Notes: a model not told the origin generated them from the letters alone. 64,000 nt of DNA from Cenarchaeum symbiosum A (GCA_000200715.1 DP000238.1:30519-94518); one strand, 5' to 3'; shown: positions 42,634 to 52,600, counted from the stretch's first letter. A program made the numbers and translations.

Positions 42634-43056
42634 TCAGCTGGGTTGGCGCAGTAATTGGGCGTATGCGCCGGCCATATTTCCGTCGTATACCGGTATGTGT
42701 ATTCTTATCCTGACCGAGCCCCCTTCTACATCCTCTAATCTCCCCCTGACGAGCCGCTGCTTGTCGAGGCGTATGTGTACTCCCGAGCTCTGGGGCGCGC
42801 TAGCCAGGCGGGTAAACTCGCCTGGCGCCATGCCGCGTGACAGCCTGTCCACGAACGCCTCTGCGTTTTTCTTGTCCAGCCTGCAGTTGACCATGGTTAT
42901 AGGGTTGTCATAGTGGCCCGTAAGGTTCTGGATAGTAATCATCTCCTGGATAATGCCGAGCTGTTCCTCTAGCGCCTCGTACACAAGAGATTCATCCTCG
43001 GTAGCGTGTATAATAACATCAATTTCAGCCCGCATCCCGCCGGCCATGTGGCCCAC
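42634..43056 (-). CDS. Archaeal exosome-associated RNA-binding protein (COG1325-like)
   Basis: 140 residues from a GTG at 43056, directly after rps3ae; ATG at 43047 or 43035 are alternatives. AEIDVIIHATEDESLVYEAL followed by LTGHYDNPITMVNCRLDKK is the COG1325 pattern, described as a dsRBD-like predicted exosome subunit. It would act in RNA binding or decay. It is last of the rps15-serS-rps3ae operon, an arrangement consistent with RNA processing. Confidence 0.7.
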   Translation of the reverse strand: MGHMAGGMRAEIDVIIHATEDESLVYEALEEQLGIIQEMITIQNLTGHYDNPITMVNCRLDKKNAEAFVDRLSRGMAPGEFTRLASAPQSSGVHIRLDKQRLVRGRLEDVEGGSVRIRIHIPVYDGNMAGAYAQLLRQPS

Positions 43057-43668
43057 CTATGCTTGGAGAAGCGTGATCTGCTCCTCTGCCGTGCGGACCA
43101 GCTTGACCTTTTCTAAGCCCATGTGCCTTACCTTTACCAGTTTTTTGGCCCTGGAGAGTATGTCAGAGTTTATCTTTCCATAGCAAGCGGCCTGCACAAA
43201 CTGGTCTATGTTCATCTGGGGGACGGTATTCTCTATTACATCCCTGATTATCAGTCGGAGCGCGTGCTTTTTGGAGGTGTTCAGATGCCTATACGTTAAT
43301 GCCAGCACCTTGAGCCGGAACACATACCCGTCGCTGGTCTTTACGTCCACGATATAGTTTACCTTGGACGAGCCGCGCCGGACAAGGCTGCGCAGGTACT
43401 CTTTTGAATATTCATACCTCTTGAATATGCTGGTGGCCGATTCTTCTGATACCTTGTCTATCTGAAAGTATATCTTGTAATTGTTCTGCTGGGGGTCCCC
43501 TTTGAGTATGTCGAAGAGGGTGACCTCTATGACCCTGCCCTTTGCGTGCTTGTCGTCTGTTATGGGGACGCGCGCGGCGGGAACACTGTTGAATGAATCA
43601 GGCGCGTGTATGGTTATCCAGCGCTTGTCCCTCCACTTGTCCTTTACCTTTATCTTTCTCCGTGCCAA
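43057..43668 (-). CDS. rps3ae: Ribosomal protein S3Ae (eS1)
   Basis: 203 residues. DKWRDKRWITIHAPDSFNSV at the N-terminus and VKTSDGYVFRLKVLALTYRH are typical of S3Ae/eS1, an archaeal-eukaryotic small-subunit protein. Length fits the family. It lies 59 bases after serS and directly before the COG1325-like gene in the same operon. Confidence 0.95.
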   Translation of the reverse strand: MARRKIKVKDKWRDKRWITIHAPDSFNSVPAARVPITDDKHAKGRVIEVTLFDILKGDPQQNNYKIYFQIDKVSEESATSIFKRYEYSKEYLRSLVRRGSSKVNYIVDVKTSDGYVFRLKVLALTYRHLNTSKKHALRLIIRDVIENTVPQMNIDQFVQAACYGKINSDILSRAKKLVKVRHMGLEKVKLVRTAEEQITLLQA

Positions 43669-43727
43669 ACAGTGCCGCCCCCCGGGCCCAAGATATAAGG
43701 GTATTTAGCTGATCGGAGCCGGGGCCG

Positions 43728-44984
43728 TCATATCGCCTCTTTTCCCACGTACTTTTGCAGCGGCTGTGGGACCCTGATCGTGCCGTCCGCCTCCTGGAAA
43801 TTCTCTATTATACAGGCGAGCAGCCGGGACGTGGCCGCCAGAGTGCTGTTAAGGGTGTGTACGTACTGTGTGTCCTCGTCTGTTCTGTCCCTGAATCGCA
43901 CCTTGAGCCTTCTTGACTGGAAGTCTAGGCAGTTTGAGCAGGAGACTACCTCTCTGTAGGCATCTTGGGCGGCCATCCAGCATTCTATATCGTACGTTTT
44001 GGCAGATACCTTGCCCATGTCCCCGCTGGAGAGCAGCACCACCCTGTATGGGATGCCCAGACCTTGGTAGAACTCTTCGGTTATCTCCAGCATTCTATCA
44101 TGCTCCCTCCAAGAATCCTCTGGTTTGGAGAATACAAATTGCTCTATCTTGTCGAATTGGTGGACACGGAATATTCCCTTCTGGTCCTTTCCGTGGGCAC
44201 CCGCCTCCTTGCGAAAACATGGGCTTACCCCCGCGTATCGGAGCGGCAGGCCGCCCTCAATGATCTCGTCTGAATGCATGGCGGCCATCGCGTGCTCAGA
44301 GGTGCCTATCAGGTATAGATCGTCATCTTCTATCTTGTATATGACATCCTCAAAGTCCTCTGCAATTATTGCACCTTCCATTGCATTGCGCCGTATCAGG
44401 TATGGGGGCTGCACCAAGGTGTACCCTCGGGAGCCAAGAAAATCCAGAGAGTGGCTGATCAAAGCCTGGTTGAGTCGAACAAGGCTGCCTTTAAGATAAT
44501 AAAACCTAGCACCCGAGACCTTGGCGGCCCTCTTCATGTCGAGCAGGCCCCTGCCGACGGCTAGTTCCTCATGCCCCTTGGGTACAGAGGGTGTAGGTGT
44601 CCCGACCCACTTGCGTAGCACCACGTTGGCGGTCTCGTCGGGCCCTCTAGGGACCGACTTGTCTATCATGTTGGGGATGGTCCAGGCCAGCTCCAAGTAC
44701 TCGGATTCGGCTGACTGCTGCTCTCCTTCTGCTTGGTAGAGCTTCTCCGACAAATCCTTCATCTCTTTGATGGCAGCAGTGGTGTCGACACCATCTCTCT
44801 TGAACTGCGCCACCTGCCGCCCCGCGAAGTTCCTTTCTTGACGCATATCGTCGGCCAACTGCATGAAATATCTCCTACGTTCGTCCGCATCTAATAATGC
44901 GTCAAGATCAAAGTCCACGTTCCTGGCCTGAAGCATGTCGCTCACATCCTTAGGTCTACTCCGTAGAATATGCGGATCGAGCAT
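43728..44984 (-). CDS. serS: Seryl-tRNA synthetase
   Basis: 418 residues, the usual bacterial-type size. The N-terminal coiled-coil arm (DDMRQERNFAGRQVAQFKRD and on) is followed by class II motifs: FRKEAGAHGKDQKGIFRVHQ (motif 2) and LNSTLAATSRLLACIIENFQ (motif 3). It charges tRNA-Ser, one of which is encoded at 9522. The ATG overlaps the pcc1 stop as TAATG. Confidence 0.96.
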   Translation of the reverse strand: MLDPHILRSRPKDVSDMLQARNVDFDLDALLDADERRRYFMQLADDMRQERNFAGRQVAQFKRDGVDTTAAIKEMKDLSEKLYQAEGEQQSAESEYLELAWTIPNMIDKSVPRGPDETANVVLRKWVGTPTPSVPKGHEELAVGRGLLDMKRAAKVSGARFYYLKGSLVRLNQALISHSLDFLGSRGYTLVQPPYLIRRNAMEGAIIAEDFEDVIYKIEDDDLYLIGTSEHAMAAMHSDEIIEGGLPLRYAGVSPCFRKEAGAHGKDQKGIFRVHQFDKIEQFVFSKPEDSWREHDRMLEITEEFYQGLGIPYRVVLLSSGDMGKVSAKTYDIECWMAAQDAYREVVSCSNCLDFQSRRLKVRFRDRTDEDTQYVHTLNSTLAATSRLLACIIENFQEADGTIRVPQPLQKYVGKEAI

Positions 44985-45223
44985 TACACTGTTGCCTCCA
45001 GGGCAAGCTGCACATGTTCCAGCACTTCATCTATGGTGGATACTAGCTGTTTTACATTGTTTCCGGAAAAGTTCAGTACCACACCCCCGTCTATCTCTGC
45101 CATCTCCATGCTCAGCCCCTCGGGAAAGTCCACATTGTCCGGCCCGAGCGCCTCCAGGACGGCAGAGGCCCTGCCCGGGGGCAGGCTAGGCAGGGTTACC
45201 CTGACCCTGCACGTTAGAGACAT
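44984..45223 (-). CDS. pcc1: KEOPS complex subunit Pcc1
   Basis: 79 residues: ASAVLEALGPDNVDFPEGLS, then IDGGVVLNFSGNNVKQLVST and a helix DEVLEHVQLALEATV. The pattern of a P-E/D-N loop and a final helix matches Pcc1, the dimerising subunit of the KEOPS complex that makes t6A in tRNA. It overlaps the DHH gene by 38 bases and serS by one, inside a ribosomal/translation operon that is its usual archaeal home. Confidence 0.88.
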   Translation of the reverse strand: MSLTCRVRVTLPSLPPGRASAVLEALGPDNVDFPEGLSMEMAEIDGGVVLNFSGNNVKQLVSTIDEVLEHVQLALEATV

Positions 45224-46592
45224 TTGCCTCCAGATAGTCTAGAAATACGTCTAGCTTGTCCTTTGTTATGCGGGCGCCAGCTGCCGCTGCATGGCCCCCG
45301 CCTGCACCCTCAAATCTTTCTGCGCCCATCATAAGGTCGCGCAGGTTCACCCCGCTGGTACAGGAAAAGGACTTTCTTGAAGAGAATTTTACCGTGCCTG
45401 AGCCGCCTTCTGCCCTCAGTATGACTATTTTGCCCGAGCTCCTGGGCGATCCCGCTATTATCGATGATATGGTCCCCGTCATGGATTCTGGCACTACGCC
45501 TTCCCCGTTTACCATTATGCACTCTTTGCCGTCAGATATGCGCCACCTCTCGCTCGATAGTATCGCCATGTATTCCTTGGTCATGGTCCTGTACCTTTCC
45601 AGGATCCCCTCGCATTCTTCGAGCATTATATTCCGGTCCCCCATGCAGACTGCCATACCTGCCCCTGCCATGCCTATCCTTCCGCAGGAATTGAGCATTG
45701 TGGAGTATTCCCGGGCATCCCGGAGCAGGCCCATCCTGTCCTCTTCGGGAAATGTATACGTGTGCCCTATCAGGCTGCCCCCTAATTCCCCGTCATCGCT
45801 CCCTGTCGCAAACTTTGTAACAGCAGATATCAGCTTGCGCTTTTCATCCTCGACAAGCTCCGATGGAACACGCCACCTGCCCCCTTCCTTGAGCTTTATC
45901 CCGGTTGATTCCAGCAGGGACAAACATGCTGGCCTGTTCCAGGTCAAACCCTCTATGAACGGCTGCGTGGTAAATGCAAGCGCGTCAGGCAGAGGCCTTG
46001 TCTCCCTGCCTGCCAGCAGCAAATCAAGGTCTATCTCGACAAGACCGCGCTCTTTTGCGGCAAGCGCTATTTCCTGGTTTTTTCCCGTAAAGGATCTTTT
46101 CTCACCGGAATCCTGCCTGTCGCCAAGCGCGGATACTAGCGCGCATGGGGCCAAGTCGGTGTTATCCTCGCCGATAGCACATGCTGCAAGGTACGCCATT
46201 GTCCCGGCAGAAGCCTCCGAACCGCCGTCTATTCCAAACTTCCAGGCGTTTACCACGCGGGGATTCTCATCATCTGATACCGGGTGGTGGTCTAATACGA
46301 ACCATCCACCTTTCAGCTCATCGAGCTCGGCAGAGACACCTGATCCCAGGTCCATTATAACATGCAAATCATGTGCACTCCCGCCTAGCATCTTTGCCTC
46401 TTCGGGTCCAAGCCCGCCTACAGCCGATACAGAATACTTTGCGCCGGCACGAGACAGCGCCTTTGCCATTATCCCGCCGGATGCTATCCCGTCGCAGTCC
46501 ATGTGGGTTGTAACCATGACTGTCCCGCCCGAGCGTGCACACTCGGATATTCCGTCAGAAAAACTCGACAGGGCCTCGTCTATCGAGGCCAT
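45186..46592 (-). CDS. DHH-family phosphoesterase, RecJ-like
   Basis: 468 residues. DHH motifs: TTHMDCDGIASGG (D32, D34), VIMDLGSG (D81) and VLDHHPV (D101-H102-H103). The DHHA1 domain has GGGHAAAAGARI near the C-terminus. Archaeal RecJ-like proteins are exonucleases, some bound to the replicative helicase (GAN). The gene overlaps rps15 by one base (TAATG) and pcc1 by 38. DNA versus RNA substrate is not decided by sequence. Confidence 0.9.
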   Translation of the reverse strand: MASIDEALSSFSDGISECARSGGTVMVTTHMDCDGIASGGIMAKALSRAGAKYSVSAVGGLGPEEAKMLGGSAHDLHVIMDLGSGVSAELDELKGGWFVLDHHPVSDDENPRVVNAWKFGIDGGSEASAGTMAYLAACAIGEDNTDLAPCALVSALGDRQDSGEKRSFTGKNQEIALAAKERGLVEIDLDLLLAGRETRPLPDALAFTTQPFIEGLTWNRPACLSLLESTGIKLKEGGRWRVPSELVEDEKRKLISAVTKFATGSDDGELGGSLIGHTYTFPEEDRMGLLRDAREYSTMLNSCGRIGMAGAGMAVCMGDRNIMLEECEGILERYRTMTKEYMAILSSERWRISDGKECIMVNGEGVVPESMTGTISSIIAGSPRSSGKIVILRAEGGSGTVKFSSRKSFSCTSGVNLRDLMMGAERFEGAGGGHAAAAGARITKDKLDVFLDYLEANVSNVQGQGNPA

Positions 46593-47038
46593 TACTCGAG
46601 CTGCGCCACTACCGACTTGTACTTCCAGTCCTTTGGTATGCGGCCTATCCTCTTGTAGTATACGTCCAGGCGGTGCACCTTGGCCTCTATCAGTTCGAGA
46701 GACCTTACGTTTCTTCTATCACCCTTGTTGGCCCGAAGATGCCTCTGCAGGCCCACTGCCTTTTGGACGATATTGTTCAGATCTTCTGGAAGCTCCGGCG
46801 TGGCCCCGTGCTCCTCCATTATCTGAGTTACAGACTTGCCCGTTATGGGCCGTGTCAACGGGATGGCATGCTGGTCCCGGAGCTTGGAGCCTATCTGGCT
46901 TGGCGCGAGGCCCTCTTTTGCATACTTTACTATGAGATCTTCTACCTCGCCTGGGCCCTGTATCCAGGATGGCGCTTTCGGAGAAGATGGCCTTATCGAA
47001 TGAGACTTGCCGTGCCTGTGCGAGTGGAGTCTTCCCAT
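46592..47038 (-). CDS. rps15: Ribosomal protein S15 (uS15, archaeal S13e type)
   Basis: 148 residues: MGRLHSHRHGKSHSIRPSSP at the N-terminus is the archaeal/eukaryotic extension, and the C-terminal half (LRANKGDRRNVRSLELIEAK) is the S15 core. It is first of the rps15-DHH-pcc1-serS-rps3ae-COG1325 operon. A TATA-like ATTTTAAT lies on the minus strand at about 47061-47068. Confidence 0.96.
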   Translation of the reverse strand: MGRLHSHRHGKSHSIRPSSPKAPSWIQGPGEVEDLIVKYAKEGLAPSQIGSKLRDQHAIPLTRPITGKSVTQIMEEHGATPELPEDLNNIVQKAVGLQRHLRANKGDRRNVRSLELIEAKVHRLDVYYKRIGRIPKDWKYKSVVAQLE

Positions 47039-47170
47039 GGGATCAGGGCCTATTCATGGGATTAAAATCTTTGTTGGGGCATTCTGAGGGCCTGTTCCCT
47101 TGTATGCCTGCATTGGATAATCTAGAGAACGGTTAAATACTCTTACTAGGGTATCGCTTCAAGTGATAGC

Positions 47171-47500
47171 ATGATAAAGACTATACTACTTGGAGGTCTC
47201 TTCTCCATGATCGCGCTCGGTTCACTCGGCTTTATCGGCATCGCGTACGCCCAGTATCTTGGGAATGTAGGCGAAGAGGGTGAGACAGGCAAGCAGACGC
47301 TTGAAGAGGCACTGGAACTGGCACGCAGGCGAATTGACGCTGTCAACGCCAATCCCGCATCAGGCTCTGGGACGCCCTATCTTGATGCAAACGGGGTCCT
47401 CGGAGCATCGGCGATAGCCGGAGGGGTGTTCGGCGGTGTCGCAGGCGCTCTGTTCCTCAGGGGAAGAAAAGGCAAGTACGCTGCCCAGGGCAGAGGCTAG
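47171..47500 (+). CDS. Small two-helix membrane protein
   Basis: 109 residues. An N-terminal signal or membrane helix (MIKTILLGGLFSMIALGSLG), a charged helix (TLEEALELARRRIDAVNANP), and a second hydrophobic stretch at about 80-98 (IAGGVFGGVAGALFLRG) with a basic end. A TATA-like GGTTAAATACTC lies about 30 bases before the ATG. No family recognised. It is followed closely by the S17e gene. Confidence 0.6.
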   Translation: MIKTILLGGLFSMIALGSLGFIGIAYAQYLGNVGEEGETGKQTLEEALELARRRIDAVNANPASGSGTPYLDANGVLGASAIAGGVFGGVAGALFLRGRKGKYAAQGRG

Positions 47501-47588
47501 CCGTTTTCTATTTTTATTCGATGGTGTATCAGGGGGGCTATGCGGCGCAGCCGAAGGTATATCAAGCCCCGGGGGAACAGCTATCCCA

Positions 47589-47960
47589 GTGAACAGGATC
47601 AAAAAGCACACAGAAGAGCTGCTAAAGAACCACAAGTCCGAGTTCGGGCTCAGCTTTGAAGAGAACAAAAAGACGCTAGAGAGGCTGTCCACGATACGGT
47701 ATAAGATACTCAAAAACGAGATCGCCGGGTACATCACAAACCAGAACAAAAAAGAGGCCGAAAAGGCAAGGCGGGAGGCCGAGCGGGAGAGGAGCAACAG
47801 CCGCCAGGCGGAACCTGAGCCAGAGCCTAAAAAGAGCAGCGGGGACTTTACTGTGGGCATAGGCGGGATCAGAAAGTGGACCGGCGAGACGCCGCCCGAG
47901 GCGACGCCTGTATCCTACAAGCCTGCAGATGATCCTGCGGACGATCCTGCAACTGTCTAG
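47589..47960 (+). CDS. rps17e: Ribosomal protein S17e with extended C-terminal tail
   Basis: 123 residues from a GTG at 47589. FEENKKTLERLSTIRYKILK followed by NEIAGYITNQNKKE is the S17e core, which in most archaea ends near residue 60-65. Here a further 60-residue tail continues: an acidic/basic stretch (EKARREAERERSNSRQ), EPEPEPK and a PADDPADDP end. The start codon is not ATG and was chosen because the family begins immediately here. Confidence 0.78.
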   Translation: MNRIKKHTEELLKNHKSEFGLSFEENKKTLERLSTIRYKILKNEIAGYITNQNKKEAEKARREAERERSNSRQAEPEPEPKKSSGDFTVGIGGIRKWTGETPPEATPVSYKPADDPADDPATV

Positions 47961-47980
47961 ATTCAGATATTGGTATGCAA

Positions 47981-48164
47981 TTAGTCGTGTCTAATTTGTT
48001 TGTGCGGTGTATTCCATCTGGACTGTGTTCATGTGTTAGTCGTGTCTAATTTGTATGCGTGATTGTTCGTGCACTATATGGATGGATGGATTAGCCGTGT
48101 CTGATTTGTGCGTGGGATTGTTCGCATTTTAACCGGATAATTCCATTAGCCCTGTCTAATTAGC
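47981..48164. repeat. Four-unit repeat with an exact 55-base period
   Basis: The 19-base element TTAGTCGTGTCTAATTTGT is found at 47981, 48036, 48091 (TTAGCCGTGTCTGATTTGT) and 48146 (TTAGCCCTGTCTAATTAGC). All four starts are exactly 55 bases apart. The first ten to fifteen bases contain a TTAG...CTAA inverted pattern. Units 2 and 3 also share a second patch (GTGATTGTTCG / GGGATTGTTCG); the rest diverges. It lies between the S17e stop and the membrane protein at 48214. No unit is visible on either side. Confidence 0.85.
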
Positions 48165-48213
48165 ATGATCTAATTTTAGAGATGTTTATGTGCATGTGTT
48201 TTGGAGATAGAGC

Positions 48214-48513
48214 ATGAACGCATGGGCCAGGTTCTGGAAGTGGTATGAAGACAAGATACTGGGAAGCATACTGATCATCGCGGTGATACAGTTCATACAG
48301 ATACCGCATATGATCTGGAATGCCGACTTGTATTTGGAGCTGGGCACGATAAGCAGGGTGCATCCGGCGTTGGACTGGCTGCTGTACGGGGTGGACCTGA
48401 TAGAGATTGTATCGATAATCAATGTCGGGATGATAATGTACAGCCTTGTAAAGAAGAGAAGGGCCGAGAGGCGGATGGCGCACAAGGCTACCGAGAGCAG
48501 TCTCGCAGACTAG
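48214..48513 (+). CDS. Small membrane protein
   Basis: 99 residues with two transmembrane helices: ILGSILIIAVIQFIQIPHMI and a second at about 58-78 (VDLIEIVSIINVGMIMYSLV), then a basic cytosolic tail (KKRRAERRM). No family recognised. It is directly downstream of the four-unit 55-base repeat and its stop shares CTAG with the convergent HNH gene. Confidence 0.6.
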   Translation: MNAWARFWKWYEDKILGSILIIAVIQFIQIPHMIWNADLYLELGTISRVHPALDWLLYGVDLIEIVSIINVGMIMYSLVKKRRAERRMAHKATESSLAD

Positions 48514-49469
48514 CGTATACGTGGCGTGAAAAACTCGTCCCCGTTGTATTCCTTTATACACGTGTCAAAGAGTAGGCGGTACGATTCTTCGCTGTAGCCT
48601 GGCTTGAATTTTTTTAGACATTGGGGGATGCCCCTGTTGCGCTCGACCACCTTCTCGAATATGTCTTTTTCTGGCAGCATGTCCGATTTTGTACAGTTGC
48701 ACTGCTGGCAGGCAAGCGTGCAGTTGTACAGGTCGGTGGCAAATACATAGTTGTGGGGTATGACGTGGTCGACATGGGGCTTGGAGAACTTGTCCTCGCA
48801 GTAAAAGCACCTTGAATCCTGCCATTTTTTCATCTTCTCCTGTGCGATAGAGCCCAGGGCTTTTCTTCCCGTTGGCTCGCCTTCTATCTTGCTGGTTATC
48901 TGCGGGGTCATGCGGTTGAGCTTTTCAAGGTATCTTGCCAGTACGTTGTTTATCCCCTGTTTAAGCAGAACTCGGTGCCCCCGCAGAAACTCGATAATGT
49001 CATCGTCGAGCTGTATGGTGCTCGGGCCCGTCTTGACGTACAGGCCCTTCATGTCCGTCAGCAGGTGGACTAGGACCTCTGGTTTTATGCTCATCTTTAT
49101 GACCCTCTTTCTAAACTCGTCCATCTCTTCACTGGCCATCACCTCTATTGTGGGCGGCTTGTCGCCTTCCTTGTGGGCTGCCTTTACCAGCCGGGTTATG
49201 TTGGCATCTTGGCGGTCCTGGGACTGCCGGAGGCGGAAGCTGTATTCCATGTCCCAGTAGTATTTGGCAAACCTGGCTGCGATAAAGTTCAGGTCTATCA
49301 CCAGCTTGCCGTCTTTTCTCTCCAGCCATCTCTCCCCCGCGAGCCTTCTGGTACCATCCAGGTCCGCCACGTCCAATAGAGCCCGGAGGAATACCGGCTT
49401 GTACGTGCTTGCCATCCTGTTGGAATTGCCAAAGAACCGGTTGAACATACGGAGATAGTCCTTTGCCAT
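48510..49469 (-). CDS. HNH endonuclease-family protein
   Basis: 319 residues. The HNH part is C-terminal: RCFYCEDK (C221, C224), HVDHVIPH (H232, D234, H235), an asparagine near 249 and the second pair CQQC (C254, C257), forming a zinc-bound beta-beta-alpha metal site. Residues 1-200 are helical and unidentified, with a positively charged start (KDYLRMFNRFFGNSNR). The sequence says nuclease of DNA or RNA; target unknown. It stands alone, without a methylase or a CRISPR locus, and faces the GT2 chimera across a divergent region. Confidence 0.8.
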   Translation of the reverse strand: MAKDYLRMFNRFFGNSNRMASTYKPVFLRALLDVADLDGTRRLAGERWLERKDGKLVIDLNFIAARFAKYYWDMEYSFRLRQSQDRQDANITRLVKAAHKEGDKPPTIEVMASEEMDEFRKRVIKMSIKPEVLVHLLTDMKGLYVKTGPSTIQLDDDIIEFLRGHRVLLKQGINNVLARYLEKLNRMTPQITSKIEGEPTGRKALGSIAQEKMKKWQDSRCFYCEDKFSKPHVDHVIPHNYVFATDLYNCTLACQQCNCTKSDMLPEKDIFEKVVERNRGIPQCLKKFKPGYSEESYRLLFDTCIKEYNGDEFFTPRIR

Positions 49470-49649
49470 GAAAGAACACCTCCTTCGGAGTAATAATATT
49501 TTCCGGACGTGATCTGTGAATAAGCGGTATTTGATCTGCGTAGATTCATAAGCAGGATAGCACTGTATGTAGATCTACAGGAAATATCTGGGGTAACCGT
49601 GTGTTACTACAATCGACTGCTTTTTAACAAGGGCTCACTGCGTAGACAC

Positions 49650-52600
49650 ATGGACCTATACATCTTCCATGGTATAGTGGCACTACTGGTCTTTTGTGTC
49701 ATCATGGCTATATGCATAAAATGGTCTATGATTATCTACAACACGCTCTGGTCTAGACGACACGTGATTGGCATCAACGACGTGAACGAAAACTCCTCAC
49801 AACCAAAAGTTTCGATAATTGTACCCGCGAGAAACGAGAAGGGTGAAATAGCGAGATGCCTCGATACGCTTTTGAAACAAGATTATCATGACTACGAAGT
49901 GATCGCCGTCGACGACGGCTCCAATGATGGGACGTATGATATAATGAAGTCATTTAAGGATAGGGGTATCTTGAGTATGCAGACCGAAAAGCCCGACGGA
50001 TGGCTAGGTAAGTCCTGGGCCTGCTCGGAGGCAGCTAAGAGGGCATCCGGCGAGTTGCTCCTGTTTACAGATGCCGATACGGAACACAAACCGGATTCCC
50101 TCTCCAAGGCGGTTTCGCATATGACAGCGCACGGACTCGACTGTCTCTCATTAACTCCCCAACTTAAGATGGACTCTGTGTGGGCTAGAGCGGTGCTGCC
50201 ACTCATAACTTCCTTCAAGCTGGTAAAACCCTGTGGCATCATACAGTACACAGAGGCACAAGCCAACGACCCCCGTTGCAGGATGGGTGGCTTCAACGGA
50301 TCCTACCTACTCATCAAGACTGATGCCTATCAGAAGATCGGCGGCTTCGCCCGGGTAAGAAACGAGCTCTTTGAGGACTGGGCCCTTGGATTGATCGCGC
50401 GGGAAAATATGCTCAAAACACGTATAGCTGACGGTAGAAAACTAGTCAGCGCTGCTTGGGCCCGGGACCGACGTTCACTTAACGAAATACTTCGAAGGAT
50501 GACCATCCAGATGCATGGACGCAGAAAAATAACCAACATAAAAGATTTTTTCCTGCTGGCAGTATTGATGTTTGCTCCGTATATCGCCGCAGCAGCATCA
50601 TCTCTTGCGCTTATTCTCCATACAGAAGTTTCTACAGTCATGGTTACAGCAGGCGCTGCCGCGTCCGTCTTTTTCCACATGGCCGCATATGCAATACATG
50701 CAAAAGGTCTAGGACTGTCGCGGCGCAGCGTATTTCTAGCTCCCTTGGGCGGCTTTATCGCAGCGACGGGATATCTGAAAGGAATAACCGCAGAAAGTAC
50801 CACTTGGCGGGGTAGGAGAATAACCACCAAGGACATAGCAGATGAAAATATCATGTTGAATAATCATGTGAAAGCATACAAAAGATTTCTAGCGTGGTGG
50901 AAAGAATGGATCTATCCAAAATATGGCGAGGTACCACCCCCGTTTCATAGGAGATCGTGGTTAGTATGGGGGTTGATTTTTGGCATCGTGTTTATCATTA
51001 CGTATTACCTACACGTCTATGATCAGAGATTTGAACTAAAGAATGCTGCCGATATTCTGATAATTAATGTGGAAGTATTAGTTACGGTTCTATCTGTCAC
51101 ATTAGGCGCAACATTACTGGGTATTCAATTCAGGGCCCAATCCTACTCAATGTTGTTTCTTATGAAACAGATAAACAATTTAGTGGTATACCTGTTTGTA
51201 GGAATATTTGTATCACAAGTAATAATCAATCTAGGATTTATTATATGGATTCCAGAGAAAGATCTGGATGTATACATTCCATTTGTATTTTTGGGCACCG
51301 TATTCTCCATGTTTTATCTCGTCGGATACATATATCACATGATCCACAAGCTACATCCACATGAGATAATGAACGAAGTTGGAAGAGATATTAATAAAAT
51401 TGTGCTCGAGATAGGTAAGTGTAAAAAACGTAATGATAATTCGTACACGTCACCATTTACGACGGTAAATCTCGACAACTGGAATGCTATAATGCTGAAG
51501 GAAAAATCGCATAGATCTGAATATGAAAAATTTGACGTATGGAAAGAAATAATGTTGAGAACAGTAAAAAATGATAACGTTACTCTGTTTAAGAAAGGAC
51601 TAGAAAAAATCTTTGAAATATATGACAAAATCATGAAACTAATACTAGATGTTCATGCCGTAGAAATAAACAAATTGAATCAAGACGTAAAATACGAGAT
51701 AAACTTTGCCAATTTTGGTGTAATACGTCACAAGAATTATCACAAATGGGAGAAAGAAGTTCGACAATTAACTTTGACATTGCATTTTTTTGTCGAATAT
51801 GTTAACGATATCATGATATCTTCAATTGAAAATAACCGTGATCTTTGTGTTTTAACATTTATGAGAATATTCACGAGAAGAGACGAGTCATATTTAAGAA
51901 AATATGGTTGGCATTTCGGTCCGGGATTGATGTTCGATGTATGGTATGATGTAATGCGGCGGTGTATAATTGAGGAGAAAGATGATCTAATACGTCAGGG
52001 TATAGGCCATCTTGAAAAAAGACTGAAGTTACAATTATCTGAATGTAAAGAAACATGCGAAGATACAATAGTTCGAGGAGTTTTTCATCATGTCTTGTCG
52101 TCGTTAGTGCCTTTAGCGATGGATAAAAATAGCATCTATCTAAATGCATATCTAGACATTGTTGAAATATATCAGATTCCAAACATGCATGAATTACATG
52201 AATGTGAAACTAAGTCATGCCTACATCCTATATCTCCGTGGATAGTACCAGTAGAAAACCGACCTCAATTATTTGAATTAGTGAAAAATGGTATGCATCA
52301 TCCAGATGGGTGTTCATATATTATTGATAGCGCATATGGAAAAAGAGATTTGTCATTATTTTCTAGCGGAATTGACGCACTATTTGATAGCCTCATTGGT
52401 ACAAAATACTATCCCGTAAAAGTTATAAGATATCCTAATCCCCCTGAACGTATTCCTACAAACATTACGTTTGAAAATATTTCAGAAGAGGATATAAGAT
52501 TTAGATGGTTATATGAAGCACTTTTAGATATAACAGAAAATATAGAAGAGAGTGAATTCATATACGAAATTGTTTCCAAGTTAGAAGAGTTAAAATCTAA

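Noticed and set aside
45256-46935. Very long plus-strand open frame opposite the DHH/RecJ-like gene
   Set aside because: It is the antisense shadow of a gene with clear DHH motifs; GC-rich DNA leaves long open antisense frames here.
47981-48164. CRISPR array
   Set aside because: Only four copies, 19 bases long and diverging, with a fixed 55-base period and no cas genes nearby.
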